This document shows positions 41,892 through 50,522 of a stretch of DNA of 64,000 nt, piece after piece. Below the pieces are notes generated by a model. It searched no databases. It saw only the letters and a program-made list of their open reading frames with translations, and was not told where the DNA came from. This DNA comes from Microbacterium luteum. Lineage in GTDB: Bacteria > Actinomycetota > Actinomycetes > Actinomycetales > Microbacteriaceae. The position numbers and the translations under genes were made by a program. The first letter of the stretch is position 1. Each line of letters begins with the position of its first letter. The stretch spans positions 1,302,001-1,366,000 of the forward strand of contig NZ_CP063814.1 in the NCBI RefSeq assembly GCF_015277875.1, given 5' to 3'.

Positions 41892-43382
41892 ATGACCGAG
41901 AACCAGGGCGAGCGCCCCGAAGACCGCACCCCCGAGGAGCCGCAGGTCGGCGGCGAAGCCGTCTGGCAGCCGCCGCGTCCGACGACGCCGGCGAGCGAGG
42001 GCTACCCGCAGCCCGCTCGGCCTGCCGCCGGGCCTCAGGCGCCGGCACCGCAGGCGCAGATGCCGCAGACGCCGCAGACGAGCATCCCGCCGCGCCCCCA
42101 GGCGCCGTACGGACAGTACGCGTTCGGGCCGGGCGCGCCCACCGGCACGCAGCAGACGGTGCCGCTCGGGGATTCGGCCGCACCTGCCGGCCGGCAGAAG
42201 GTCGGCGCGGGCAAGGTCGTCGGCATCATGGTCGCCGCGGCGATCGTCGGAGGCGCGGCTGGTCTCGGCGGCGCATACGCCGGCGCCTCACTCTTCTCCA
42301 CCTCGAGCGCGACCACGGTGGCGGGGCCGTCGACGGTGACCGTCAACGACACCGACGCGGTGAATCAGACCACCGGCATCGCGGCGAAGGTGGTGCCGAG
42401 CGTCGTGACGATCTCGGCGAGCAACGGCAGCACCGGGGGGACCGGTTCCGGTGTCGTGCTCAGCGAAGACGGCTACGTCGTGACGAACACGCACGTCGTG
42501 ACCCTCGACGGTGCGACCGCGGACGCCACCATCACCGTCAGCACATCCGATGGTCGCGTATTCGACGCCGAGATCGTCGGAACCGACCCGATCTACGACC
42601 TCGCCGTGATCAAGCTCACCGACGCCGAAGCCCTCACCCCCATCGACTTCGCGTCGTCGGCCGACCTCAACGTCGGTGACACGACCGTCGCAGTCGGTGC
42701 ACCGCTCGGCCTGTCGAACACGGTCACCACCGGCATCGTCAGCGCGCTCAACCGGTCGATCCAGATCGCCTCGTCCGCGGCGCCGGAGACGACCGAGGAC
42801 GACACGCAGGACGACGGCAACGACCGCACTCCGCCCTTCTACTTCGACTTCGGCGACGAAGGGCAGCAGACCACGGCGACCGAGACGATTTCCATCGCCG
42901 TCATCCAGACCGACGCCGCGATCAACCCGGGGAACTCCGGTGGCGCGCTCGTCGACGACGAGGGGGCGCTCATCGGCATCAACGTCGCGATCGCCTCGGC
43001 CGGCAGCTCCGCCGAGGCCGGATCGATCGGCGTGGGCTTCTCCATCCCGTCCGACGTCGTGCAGCGCGTCACCGACGAGATCATCGCCGACGGGACCGCC
43101 ACCCACGGCCTGCTCGGCGCGAGCGTGACGCCCGCCGCGTCGGTGGAAGGTGCGACGATCTCGGGTGCCTACCTCGCGGATATCTCCGCCGGCGGCGCCG
43201 CGGAGGGCGTCGGGCTGCAGGTCGGCGACATCGTCACCGCCTTCAACGGCGTGCCGATCACCGATGCCACCGATCTGACCGCGCAGGTGCGCGCCGCCGC
43301 CGGCGGCAGCGACGCGACGATCACCTTCGTGCGCGACGGGGAGACCCGCACGGTCGATGTGACCCTGGGCGAGCTCGGCTGA
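41892..43382 (+). CDS. HtrA/DegP-like trypsin-type serine protease with PDZ domain
   Basis: A 496-residue protein. Residues 1-105 are a cytoplasmic Pro/Gln-rich region, 106-130 a single membrane helix, 160-375 the protease domain with His201 (VVTNTHVV), Asp236 (YDLAVIKL) and Ser349 (GNSGGALV), and about 395-496 one PDZ domain. An acidic loop (ETTEDDTQDDGND) sits within the protease domain. It should act in envelope quality control. GGAG lies before the ATG, and CATAG repeats upstream suggest two-component control. Confidence 0.92.
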   Translation: MTENQGERPEDRTPEEPQVGGEAVWQPPRPTTPASEGYPQPARPAAGPQAPAPQAQMPQTPQTSIPPRPQAPYGQYAFGPGAPTGTQQTVPLGDSAAPAGRQKVGAGKVVGIMVAAAIVGGAAGLGGAYAGASLFSTSSATTVAGPSTVTVNDTDAVNQTTGIAAKVVPSVVTISASNGSTGGTGSGVVLSEDGYVVTNTHVVTLDGATADATITVSTSDGRVFDAEIVGTDPIYDLAVIKLTDAEALTPIDFASSADLNVGDTTVAVGAPLGLSNTVTTGIVSALNRSIQIASSAAPETTEDDTQDDGNDRTPPFYFDFGDEGQQTTATETISIAVIQTDAAINPGNSGGALVDDEGALIGINVAIASAGSSAEAGSIGVGFSIPSDVVQRVTDEIIADGTATHGLLGASVTPAASVEGATISGAYLADISAGGAAEGVGLQVGDIVTAFNGVPITDATDLTAQVRAAAGGSDATITFVRDGETRTVDVTLGELG

Positions 43383-43410
43383 GCTCGCCGCACCGAGGAC
43401 GCCGCCCCGC

Positions 43411-43416
43411 TAGGCT
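43411..43416 (+). promoter_or_regulatory. -10 TAGGCT, leaderless promoter of the first wall-polymer transferase
   Basis: TAGGCT ends 6 nt before the GTG at 43423. Confidence 0.6.
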
Positions 43417-43422
43417 CGCGGG

Positions 43423-44700
43423 GTGGCGTCCTTCTCGTTCGGCGCGGGGAATGCGCGCAAGATCCTCAGCATCCCCCTCTATGTCCTTGGTCGCCTCGCC
43501 ACCGCGGTGATCCCGCGAACCGCGGACCAGTGGGTCTTCGGATGCGCCGTCGGCGTCGCCGACGGCGCGTGGGCGCTGTGGAACGCGGCCGGTGGCGATC
43601 TGCAGGGTCGCGCGACGTGGCTGGTCGCCGACGACGTCGAGGCGGCGGAGGCGACCCGACGGGGGATCCCGTGGGTGCGCAAGAACTCGCCGACCGGCTT
43701 CTGGCGCACCGCGCGAGCCCGCGTCGTCGTGATCACCCACGGCTTCGGCGACGTCCAGCGTTACGCCGTGTCCGGAGCTTTCGTCGTCCAGCTGTGGCAC
43801 GGCATCCCGCTCAAGCGCATCGGTCTGGATTCCCCGGTCACCACGCGCAGCCGCATCCTGCCCGGCTCGCGACTCGTGCGGGGGATGCTCGCGCGGATGT
43901 ATCGGAGTGCGACCCGCCGCATCCGGGTCCTCCCGGCCGCCTCCCACCGCGTGCGGGGCCGGCTCGAATCGGCGTTCGGGCTGCCGGATGAGCGTGTGCC
44001 GGTGACCGGGGAGCCCCGGGTGGACGTGCTGTCGGCAGGGCGACCCGACGACCGTCGACGGCAGGCCCGGGCCGCGCTCGCCGCCGTGAGCGGGCACGAG
44101 GTGGCCCGACACCGGGTGCTGTATGCGCCGACGTGGCGCGACGGTGACCCCGACCCGGCGGTGCCCGACGAGGGGGAGTGGCACCTCATCGCCGAAGTGC
44201 TGGAGCGTCATGACGCCGTGCTCTACGTGCGATCGCATCCCCTGGGCGCAGGCGACTACGTTCCGCCCCCCGGCGCTGCCGGCCGGCGCGTGCGCCCGCT
44301 CGGTGCCGACCTCGTACGCGACGTGACGCCGCTTCTGGCGGGGTTCGACACCCTGGTCACCGACTACTCCTCGCTCGTGTTCGACTCCTCGCTCGTTCCG
44401 CTGCCCGTCGTCTTTCTCGCGCCCGACGTGCATCGATACGCTGCGGAGCGTGGTTTCTACGGCTCCTACCGCGACGTCGCGGGGGATGACGTCGCCGGCA
44501 CATGGGAGCAGGCCGTCGCACAGATCGACGCCGTTCTCGGTGATCCGGCCGAACGCGCCCGACGCATCGAGTGTGCCAGGCAGATCGACGTGCGGGTGCA
44601 CGCGTTCCGAGACGGCGGGAACGCCGCGCGGGTGTACCGTGCCATTCTGACCGCCCTCGCCGACGAGCCGCCTTCCGGATCGAGAAAAGGACCCCGATGA
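43423..44700 (+). CDS. CDP-glycerol glycerophosphotransferase family protein (TagB/TagF-like)
   Basis: A 425-residue protein with the Tag-family motifs VQLWHGIPLKRIG (about 125-137), LYAPTWRDGDP, YVRSHPLG and TDYSSLVFDSS. These residues bind CDP-glycerol and the polymer acceptor at the inner membrane surface. No membrane helix is needed; a short hydrophobic N-terminus is present. Its stop overlaps the next gene by 4 nt. It probably adds glycerol- or ribitol-phosphate units to a wall polymer. Confidence 0.85.
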   Translation: MASFSFGAGNARKILSIPLYVLGRLATAVIPRTADQWVFGCAVGVADGAWALWNAAGGDLQGRATWLVADDVEAAEATRRGIPWVRKNSPTGFWRTARARVVVITHGFGDVQRYAVSGAFVVQLWHGIPLKRIGLDSPVTTRSRILPGSRLVRGMLARMYRSATRRIRVLPAASHRVRGRLESAFGLPDERVPVTGEPRVDVLSAGRPDDRRRQARAALAAVSGHEVARHRVLYAPTWRDGDPDPAVPDEGEWHLIAEVLERHDAVLYVRSHPLGAGDYVPPPGAAGRRVRPLGADLVRDVTPLLAGFDTLVTDYSSLVFDSSLVPLPVVFLAPDVHRYAAERGFYGSYRDVAGDDVAGTWEQAVAQIDAVLGDPAERARRIECARQIDVRVHAFRDGGNAARVYRAILTALADEPPSGSRKGPR

Positions 44701-46157
44701 CCCAGGCCCGCTTCGACACCGGCGAGCGTCCCGCTCTCGTGCTGACAGGGACGGGAGCGCGCCCGCGCTCCGTCGATCTCGTGGGCAGTCGCGCCCGCAC
44801 GAGCGCGCGGCTCACCGGTCGTGGCACGACGTGGCGCGCCGTCGTGCCGCTCACCGCCGCACGGTGGGGCGGCCCGGATCTCCCGCTTCCCTCCGGCGAG
44901 TACCGCCTGACGATCGCGCCCGCCGAGCCCGAGTCGAGCCAGGAGCGGACGCCGCTCGAGGAGCTCCCGGTCACGCAGCTCGGCGGTCTTCGCGCGCAGC
45001 TCGTGCAGGACATCGTGACCGTGGGCCCGCCGATCGATCCGGCGTACGACTCTGGTGAGGGGCAGGACGCGCTCGAGCGCCGGTACGCGACGCGCCCGGG
45101 GGGCCTGGAGAACGCGGTGTTCTTCGAGAGCTTCTATGGCCGCAACGCCGGCTGCAATCCGCTCGCCATCGATCGTGAGCTCGCCCGCCGAGCGCCCGGT
45201 GTCACCCGCTACTGGAGCGTCGTGGACCTGTCGGTGCGCGTGCCGGACGGCGCCATCCCGGTCGTCGAGGGCAGTCCCGAGTGGTGGCGAGCACGCGGGC
45301 ACAGCCGGCTGCTCGTGATCAACGACTGGCTGCGCCGACGATTCGTGCGCGAGCGCGGCCAGGTCGTGCTGCAGACCTGGCACGGCACGCCGTTGAAGCG
45401 CCTCGCGCTGCACCGCCCGGGCTTCGATCCGCGGCGCATGGCGGCGGTGTTCAAGGAGTCGCGGCGCTGGAACGTGCTGCTCGCCCAGAACCCCTACGCC
45501 GCGAAGGTGCTCGGCAAGGCCTACGCCTTCCTCACCCGTCCGCTCTGGGTGGAGGGGTATCCGCGCAACGACGTCCTCGTGCACGGAGACGACGGTCGCA
45601 CGCGCGCCGCTCTCGGGATCGGTGCCGAGGAGCGAGTGCTCCTCTACGCGCCCACCTGGCGCGACGACCGCCGCGAGATCGTCGACTTCATCGATCCCGT
45701 CGCGCTCGCCTCCGACACCGACGCGGTCGTGCTCGTGCGCGGCCACTCCCGCACGCTTCAGCCGGGACGCGATGCGGAGGGCCCGCGCGTGATCGACGTG
45801 ACGGGATACCCGGACACCTCCGGGCTGCTGTCGGCGGCGGACGCGCTCATCACCGACTACTCCTCCGTCATGTTCGACTTCAGCGTCACCGGAAAGCCCA
45901 TGTACTTCCTCGTGCCCGACCTCGAGCGATATCGCGGCGAGCTGCGCGGCTTCTACTTCGACCTGGCCGAGCGCGCGCCCGGTCCGCTCGTGCGGTCGCA
46001 GGACGACCTGGTCACGGCTCTGCTGCGCGACGACATCCAGGAGTTCGCCGAGCGCTACGCGGTGTGGCAGCAGACGTTCAATGCGCGGGACGACGGCCAC
46101 GCGGCCGAGCGCGTGGTCGACCGCATCCTCGACCAGGGGTTCGTCGAGGTCGCCTGA
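44697..46157 (+). CDS. CDP-glycerol glycerophosphotransferase family protein with N-terminal extension
   Basis: A 486-residue protein. Residues 1-110 form a beta-rich N-terminal domain unlike its neighbour; the rest has VFFESFYGRNAGCNP, LQTWHGTPLKRLALH, LYAPTWRDDRR, VLVRGHSRT and TDYSSVMFDFS, the full Tag glycerophosphotransferase set. The N-terminal domain resembles those in polyribitol/polyglycerol phosphate polymerases. ATG 44697 overlaps the upstream stop (ATGA), implying equimolar production. Confidence 0.87.
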   Translation: MTQARFDTGERPALVLTGTGARPRSVDLVGSRARTSARLTGRGTTWRAVVPLTAARWGGPDLPLPSGEYRLTIAPAEPESSQERTPLEELPVTQLGGLRAQLVQDIVTVGPPIDPAYDSGEGQDALERRYATRPGGLENAVFFESFYGRNAGCNPLAIDRELARRAPGVTRYWSVVDLSVRVPDGAIPVVEGSPEWWRARGHSRLLVINDWLRRRFVRERGQVVLQTWHGTPLKRLALHRPGFDPRRMAAVFKESRRWNVLLAQNPYAAKVLGKAYAFLTRPLWVEGYPRNDVLVHGDDGRTRAALGIGAEERVLLYAPTWRDDRREIVDFIDPVALASDTDAVVLVRGHSRTLQPGRDAEGPRVIDVTGYPDTSGLLSAADALITDYSSVMFDFSVTGKPMYFLVPDLERYRGELRGFYFDLAERAPGPLVRSQDDLVTALLRDDIQEFAERYAVWQQTFNARDDGHAAERVVDRILDQGFVEVA

Positions 46158-46187
46158 GACACCCGGATCAGGCCTGAGTCAGCCGGC

Positions 46188-47282
46188 TCAGGGAAGAGGC
46201 GTGTTGCGCCCGCCGAGCCGCGAGGTGTCGACCGTGTCGTCGGCGCCACGCGCCGTGCCGACGAGGAACCCCGCACCCCACGCGAGGTGCATCGTGGGGA
46301 TCACCGCGAGGGTCCACAGCTTGTCCCGCCAGCCGTCGCCCCCGCCGCGGCCGGCGGCGACGACGGCGATGAGACCCGCGTACGCGAGCACGGGCAGGTA
46401 CACGACCGCCGCGACCCAGGCCCAGATGCCGGTGAGGATGCGCGTGAGCTGCAGCACGCCGACGAGGACGGCGCCCGCCAGCGTGGCCACCAGGGCGGGC
46501 GGTGCGAAGAAGCGCAGCGAATTGGTCCGCCCGTAACGACGCACGAGCTCACCGCGCCAGCGACCGGTCGCGAAGAACTGACGCACCAGCCGCGGCCAGC
46601 TGTCGCGCGGCCAGTACGTCACGGCCAGTTCCGGGTCGAACCAGACGCGGTGGCCGGCGCGTCTGATGCGCAGGTTCAGCTCCCAGTCCTCGCCTCGGCG
46701 AATGGACTCGTCGAACAGGCCGACCTCCTCGAGCACGTCGCGACGCATGACACCGAGGTAGGCGGACTCCGCCTCTCCCTCCCGGGCTCCGCCGTGATAC
46801 GCGCCGCCGCCGAGGCCGATGGGGGAGTTGTACGCACGCGCGACGGCGCGCTGGAACGGCGTGCGCCCGTCCGCGCGCATGACCCCGCCGACATTGGCGG
46901 CACCGACCCGCCTGAGGGTGGCGAGCGCGCGCACGGTGTATCCCGGCTCCAGCTCCGAATGCGCGTCGACGCGAACGATGATCGGGTGCGAGCCGGCACG
47001 GATCGCGAGATTCAGGCCCACGGGGATGTCGGCATCCGGATTGTGCACGATGCGCACCCGCGGATCCTCCGCCGCGAGCTCCGCCGCGACCTGCTCGGTC
47101 CCGTCGGAGGAGGGGGCGAGGGCCAGGATGAGCTCCACGGGACCGGGGACCTCCTGTGCCAGCACCGAAACGACGGCCCGCCGCAGGTAGGCGCGCTCGT
47201 TGAGGACCGGCATGACGAAGGTCACGCCGCCGGTGTCGGACACCTGCGGCGCATCCTCGCGCCCGGGCCGGTGGACATGCAC
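46188..47282 (-). CDS. Family 2 glycosyltransferase with C-terminal membrane helices
   Basis: A 364-residue protein: GT-A fold with VTFVMPVLNERAYLRRAV, LAPSSDGTEQVA, RVDAHSELEPGY (DxD-like) and RRGEDWELNLRIRRAGH (catalytic ED and acceptor site). Three or four hydrophobic segments follow from about residue 262. SuccA/ExoA-type succinoglycan transferases look similar. No ribosome site is seen at ATG 47282, so the exact start (between 47282 and about 47230) is uncertain. It is convergent with the previous gene and divergent from the next. Confidence 0.85.
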   Translation of the reverse strand: MHVHRPGREDAPQVSDTGGVTFVMPVLNERAYLRRAVVSVLAQEVPGPVELILALAPSSDGTEQVAAELAAEDPRVRIVHNPDADIPVGLNLAIRAGSHPIIVRVDAHSELEPGYTVRALATLRRVGAANVGGVMRADGRTPFQRAVARAYNSPIGLGGGAYHGGAREGEAESAYLGVMRRDVLEEVGLFDESIRRGEDWELNLRIRRAGHRVWFDPELAVTYWPRDSWPRLVRQFFATGRWRGELVRRYGRTNSLRFFAPPALVATLAGAVLVGVLQLTRILTGIWAWVAAVVYLPVLAYAGLIAVVAAGRGGGDGWRDKLWTLAVIPTMHLAWGAGFLVGTARGADDTVDTSRLGGRNTPLP

Positions 47283-47310
47283 CCGACGATCATGTCATGC
47301 GCCGCCTGGG

Positions 47311-47316
47311 TAGGCT
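47311..47316 (+). promoter_or_regulatory. -10 TAGGCT, leaderless promoter of the third transferase
   Basis: TAGGCT ends 6 nt before the GTG at 47323. The intervening GGAGGA could also act as a ribosome site if transcription starts earlier. Confidence 0.55.
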
Positions 47317-47322
47317 GGAGGA

Positions 47323-48588
47323 GTGAGTGTGGTGACGGACGCGCGCAAGGCGATCGCTCTCCTCCGCAAGGCCGTCGCTCAGCGGCGCGCCGTGCGCGAT
47401 GTGCGTCGGCGTGTGGCGGCGTCTGCGCCGCATCCTCCCCACCACTACCGCGTGGCCGTCTACTTCGCAGACGGCGACGTGAACATGTATCAGATGCGTC
47501 AGTGGTACAAGCCGCTGGCCGACCTGGCCGCGACGTGGCCGGTCGTCGTGCTGAGCCGTGCCGTCACCGGCGCATCGGCACTGCTGGCCGACGGCGCCCT
47601 GCCGGTCGCCTTCGTGCCGACGGTGCGTGATCTCGAGGCGTTCATCGCCGACCAGGACATCCGCGTCGTGCTGTACGTGAACCAGAACACCCGCAACTTC
47701 CAGATGTTCCGCTACGGGCGCCGCTGGCACGTGTTCATCAATCACGGCGAGTCCGACAAGATGTACATGACGACCAATCAGTTCAAGGCATACGATTACG
47801 CGCTGGTCGCGGGGGACGCGGCGCGGGAACGCCTGTCGCGCGTGCTGTGGGACTACGACCTCGATCGGCGCACCATCGAGATCGGCCGCCCGCAGGCCGA
47901 CCACTACTCCGGAGACACCCCGTACGTCCCGGATGACCGCACGGTCGTGCTGTACGCGCCGACGTGGGAGGGCGACCGCCCTTCGGCGCACTACGGCTCC
48001 GTGCTCACGCACGGGGAGGCCCTCGTCACAGCGCTGCTGCGCACCGGCCGTCACCGCGTCATCTACCGTCCGCATCCGCGCTCGGGTGTCGTCGACCCCG
48101 ACTACGGCGCCGCGAACCGTCGCATCATCGCCGCACTCGCCGAGGCCAATGAGGCCGACCGCGCGGCGGCGCACGTCTTCGACGACGGTCCGGACCTCGG
48201 CTGGCAGCTCGCTGCGGCCGACGTCGCCGTCGTCGACATCTCGGCGATGGTCTACGATCGGCTCGCGGCCGACAAGCCGCTGCTGGTGACGCGGCCCGTC
48301 GATCCCCAGGCCGCCGTCGACTCCCACGGCTACCTTTCGGCATGCGAGTGGCTCGATGCGCCGCGTGCCTCGCACATCGTCGAGCAGACCGATCGGGTGC
48401 TCGCCGACCCGGAGGCCGTCGCCCGGCTCGAGCACTGGGTGCGCCACTACTTCGGCGACACGGCGCCCGGGGCCGCGACGGCGCGGTTCCACGCCGCGAT
48501 CGCTCAGCTGATGGACCGGTGGAGCCGGTGGGACAGCGAAGCGGCTCCCGAGGAGCCGGACACCGACGAGGCGGACCTCGACGACTGA
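47323..48588 (+). CDS. CDP-glycerol glycerophosphotransferase-like protein (third paralog)
   Basis: A 421-residue protein related to Tag glycerophosphotransferases: INHGESDKMYMTTNQFKAYD replaces the usual WHGxxxK motif, and LYAPTWEGDRP, YRPHPRSG and VDISAMVYDRLA correspond to the nucleotide-binding motifs. These variants suggest a different acceptor or donor from the two upstream paralogs. The last 20 residues are acidic. It lies in the same wall-polymer region with its own promoter. Confidence 0.8.
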   Translation: MSVVTDARKAIALLRKAVAQRRAVRDVRRRVAASAPHPPHHYRVAVYFADGDVNMYQMRQWYKPLADLAATWPVVVLSRAVTGASALLADGALPVAFVPTVRDLEAFIADQDIRVVLYVNQNTRNFQMFRYGRRWHVFINHGESDKMYMTTNQFKAYDYALVAGDAARERLSRVLWDYDLDRRTIEIGRPQADHYSGDTPYVPDDRTVVLYAPTWEGDRPSAHYGSVLTHGEALVTALLRTGRHRVIYRPHPRSGVVDPDYGAANRRIIAALAEANEADRAAAHVFDDGPDLGWQLAAADVAVVDISAMVYDRLAADKPLLVTRPVDPQAAVDSHGYLSACEWLDAPRASHIVEQTDRVLADPEAVARLEHWVRHYFGDTAPGAATARFHAAIAQLMDRWSRWDSEAAPEEPDTDEADLDD

Positions 48589-48594
48589 TCGAGA

Positions 48595-49524
48595 TCAGAC
48601 CGGCTCAGCCGTGTCCTCCTCGCCGGAGTCGAGCTCACGGGATCCCTTGCCGCGGGTGAGGGCTCCACGCACGGCGGAGGCGCCGCGTGCCGTTCCCCCG
48701 GTGATCGCGTCGCTCACACGGCGGATGCGGCGGCCCGCCTGATACTCCAGGCGCGTCGCGCCGGGGAGGGGCTCGAGCTGGGGCGGCAGCGTGAACGGCG
48801 CATCCGGAAACGCGCGACGCGCGTTCGTGAGCACGCGTCTGCCGAGGATGTTGTTCCCGGCGCCGCCGACGGCTGCGCCGATGCCGAAGGGCAGGGCCTT
48901 GCCGATCCAGGAGGCTCCGCCCCGGGCGGCGAACTGGCGCACGAACGTGGACTTCAGGCGATCGACGAGTGGACCGACGGCGGCGCGTGGCAGCGTCTGC
49001 GTGATCATCTGCCCCCAGTAGCGATCCCGCGCCGGCCCCTTGCCGGCCGCCTGGTTCGCCAGCTGGGCGACGAGGTCGACGCCCTCCTGGCCCAGCATGA
49101 GCGTCAACACGAGAGCTCGCGCCCTATCGGGGTCGGACACCGGGATGCCGTGCACCTCGGCCACCGACTGCGCGAACAGGGCGGTCGCCTCGAGGAAACC
49201 GACCGTCTCGACCCCGCTGAGCGCGAGCGTCACTCCGGTGCCGATGCCGGGGATGACGGCCGTTGCTCCGACGGCCGCGCCGCCGGTGGTGACCGCAGCC
49301 AGGTAGCGGCGCTCGAGCATCCGGATGATGTGATCGGGGGGCGCATCCGGGTGGCGCAGCCGGATGCTGCGCAGGTGCGCGAGGACCGCCGGACGCTGGA
49401 TGGCGAGCACCCGGTCCAGCGCGCGGATCGAGTGCGGGTGCTCGTCGGAGCCCACGGGAGGCAGCCCGCCGTCCCAGGGGGCTTCCTCGGACAGCGAGTG
49501 GATGCGGTGCACCTTGTCGGACAT
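48595..49524 (-). CDS. Unknown protein with a glycine-rich hydrophobic core (possibly EcsC-like)
   Basis: A 309-residue protein. Residues 75-110 (GGAAVGATAVIPGIGTG and following) are hydrophobic and Gly-rich, and there is a second such stretch near 215-235 (LPFGIGAAVGGAGNN). Between them is a helical region. This pattern recalls EcsC-type proteins, but I cannot confirm it. ATG 49524 (MSDKVHRIHSLS) is fixed by a TAGGAT box 7 nt upstream. Convergent with the third transferase gene, 6 nt away. Confidence 0.6.
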   Translation of the reverse strand: MSDKVHRIHSLSEEAPWDGGLPPVGSDEHPHSIRALDRVLAIQRPAVLAHLRSIRLRHPDAPPDHIIRMLERRYLAAVTTGGAAVGATAVIPGIGTGVTLALSGVETVGFLEATALFAQSVAEVHGIPVSDPDRARALVLTLMLGQEGVDLVAQLANQAAGKGPARDRYWGQMITQTLPRAAVGPLVDRLKSTFVRQFAARGGASWIGKALPFGIGAAVGGAGNNILGRRVLTNARRAFPDAPFTLPPQLEPLPGATRLEYQAGRRIRRVSDAITGGTARGASAVRGALTRGKGSRELDSGEEDTAEPV

Positions 49525-49531
49525 CACCGCG

Positions 49532-49537
49532 ATCCTA
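49532..49537 (-). promoter_or_regulatory. -10 TAGGAT, leaderless promoter of the gene at 48595-49524
   Basis: On the minus strand TAGGAT ends 7 nt before the ATG at 49524. Confidence 0.58.
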
Positions 49538-49568
49538 GGTCGCCGGGCTGAGTCCGAGCCGGAAACCT

Positions 49569-49594
49569 CCCGGCCGGGTCGAAACCCGGTCGGG
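49569..49594 (-). terminator. Hairpin terminator of the nucleotidyltransferase gene
   Basis: CCCGGCCGGGT and ACCCGGTCGGG pair over 11 positions (one G-T) with a four-base loop CGAA, 15 nt past the stop at 49609. A CGAA tetraloop makes the stem very stable; no T-run follows. Confidence 0.72.
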
Positions 49595-49608
49595 ACGCGC
49601 ATCGGCGA

Positions 49609-50301
49609 TCAGACGAAGAGATTCGCCCGCTCGAGGTCCTCGGCGAAGTCGATCTCCACCGCGTACAGATCGGAGATGTCCAGCGGCGCGACGCGCACGC
49701 CGTCCTCGGCGATCGCGAGTTCGAGGCCGCGCTCGAAGTAGTCCTGATCGTCCACGCGCTGCAGCTGGCGCATGAACGCCTTCTTGTCGCGCGAGGAGAT
49801 GTAGTTGATCCCGACGGCCTCGCCGATACCTCCGCGCACCGTCTTGGACAGCTCGTCGATGTGGCCGTCGGCGGTGACGGTGTACTTGACCTCTTCGTCG
49901 CTCACCTTGGAGGTGTTGACGGTGACGAACGAGCGGTCGGCCTCGATCAGAGCGACCGCGCGGCCGAGCACGCGGGGGTCGAAGACGACGTCGCCGTTCA
50001 TCCACAGCACACCCGAGCGGCCGGTCTTGCCGAGGCCGCGCAGCAGGCTCTTGGACGTGTTCGTCTGGTCGTAGCTGTCGTTGTAGACGTAGTCGGCCTC
50101 GGGGAAGGCCTCCACGATGCTCTCGGCGCGGTAGCCGACCACCGTGGTCACGCGCGCGTCGGATCCGAACGCGGCGCGGATGTTGTCGTGCTGCTGCCGC
50201 ATGATGGAACGTCCGTCGGACAGCTGCGTCAGCGGCTTGGGCAGGCTGCGGCCGAGCCGCGAGCCCATTCCGGCCGCGAGGATCACGATCTGAGTCGTCA
50301 C
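49609..50301 (-). CDS. Sugar/polyol-phosphate nucleotidyltransferase (LicC/NTP-transferase type)
   Basis: The 230-residue protein has the nucleotidyltransferase signature LAAGMGSRLGRSLPKPL at residues 8-24, WMNGDVVFDP for the metal Asp, and EIDFAEDLERA near the C-terminus. It resembles LicC-like cytidylyltransferases and could supply an activated unit (for example CDP-linked) for the neighbouring transferases. GGAG is near the ATG. A PHO-box-like tandem repeat lies 23-55 nt upstream, so phosphate-dependent control is likely. Confidence 0.82.
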   Translation of the reverse strand: MTTQIVILAAGMGSRLGRSLPKPLTQLSDGRSIMRQQHDNIRAAFGSDARVTTVVGYRAESIVEAFPEADYVYNDSYDQTNTSKSLLRGLGKTGRSGVLWMNGDVVFDPRVLGRAVALIEADRSFVTVNTSKVSDEEVKYTVTADGHIDELSKTVRGGIGEAVGINYISSRDKKAFMRQLQRVDDQDYFERGLELAIAEDGVRVAPLDISDLYAVEIDFAEDLERANLFV

Positions 50302-50323
50302 GATTGAGTCTCCTGGAGTGTTG

Positions 50324-50356
50324 GTTCACCGTCGGTTCACCGACGCGACACCCCGT
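50324..50356. promoter_or_regulatory. PHO box: tandem 11-nt direct repeats (PhoP-binding type)
   Basis: GTTCACCGTCG (50324-50334) is followed directly by GTTCACCGACG (50335-50345) and by a weaker CGACACCCCGT in the same 11-nt register. GTTCACC direct-repeat units of 11 nt are the known PhoP site in Streptomyces. The site lies in the 221-nt region between the nucleotidyltransferase and the ABC gene. Confidence 0.72.
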
Positions 50357-50510
50357 TGTGCCTTGAGCATGGTAGCGAGATCGCCTGAGAACGCGCAGAA
50401 TCCCTGGCCACCGTGTCCTATTCGTGATATGCCGCATCGATGGCGGGGCGCGACGGTGCGAATCGTCTGAACGTGTCGCTCGCGGGGCCGGTGGCGCGCG
50501 GCGGGGTTGA

Positions 50511-50516
50511 TACCTT
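50511..50516 (+). promoter_or_regulatory. -10 TACCTT, leaderless promoter of the ABC operon
   Basis: TACCTT ends 6 nt before the GTG at 50523, supporting that long N-terminal start. Confidence 0.55.
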
Positions 50517-50522
50517 TGATCG

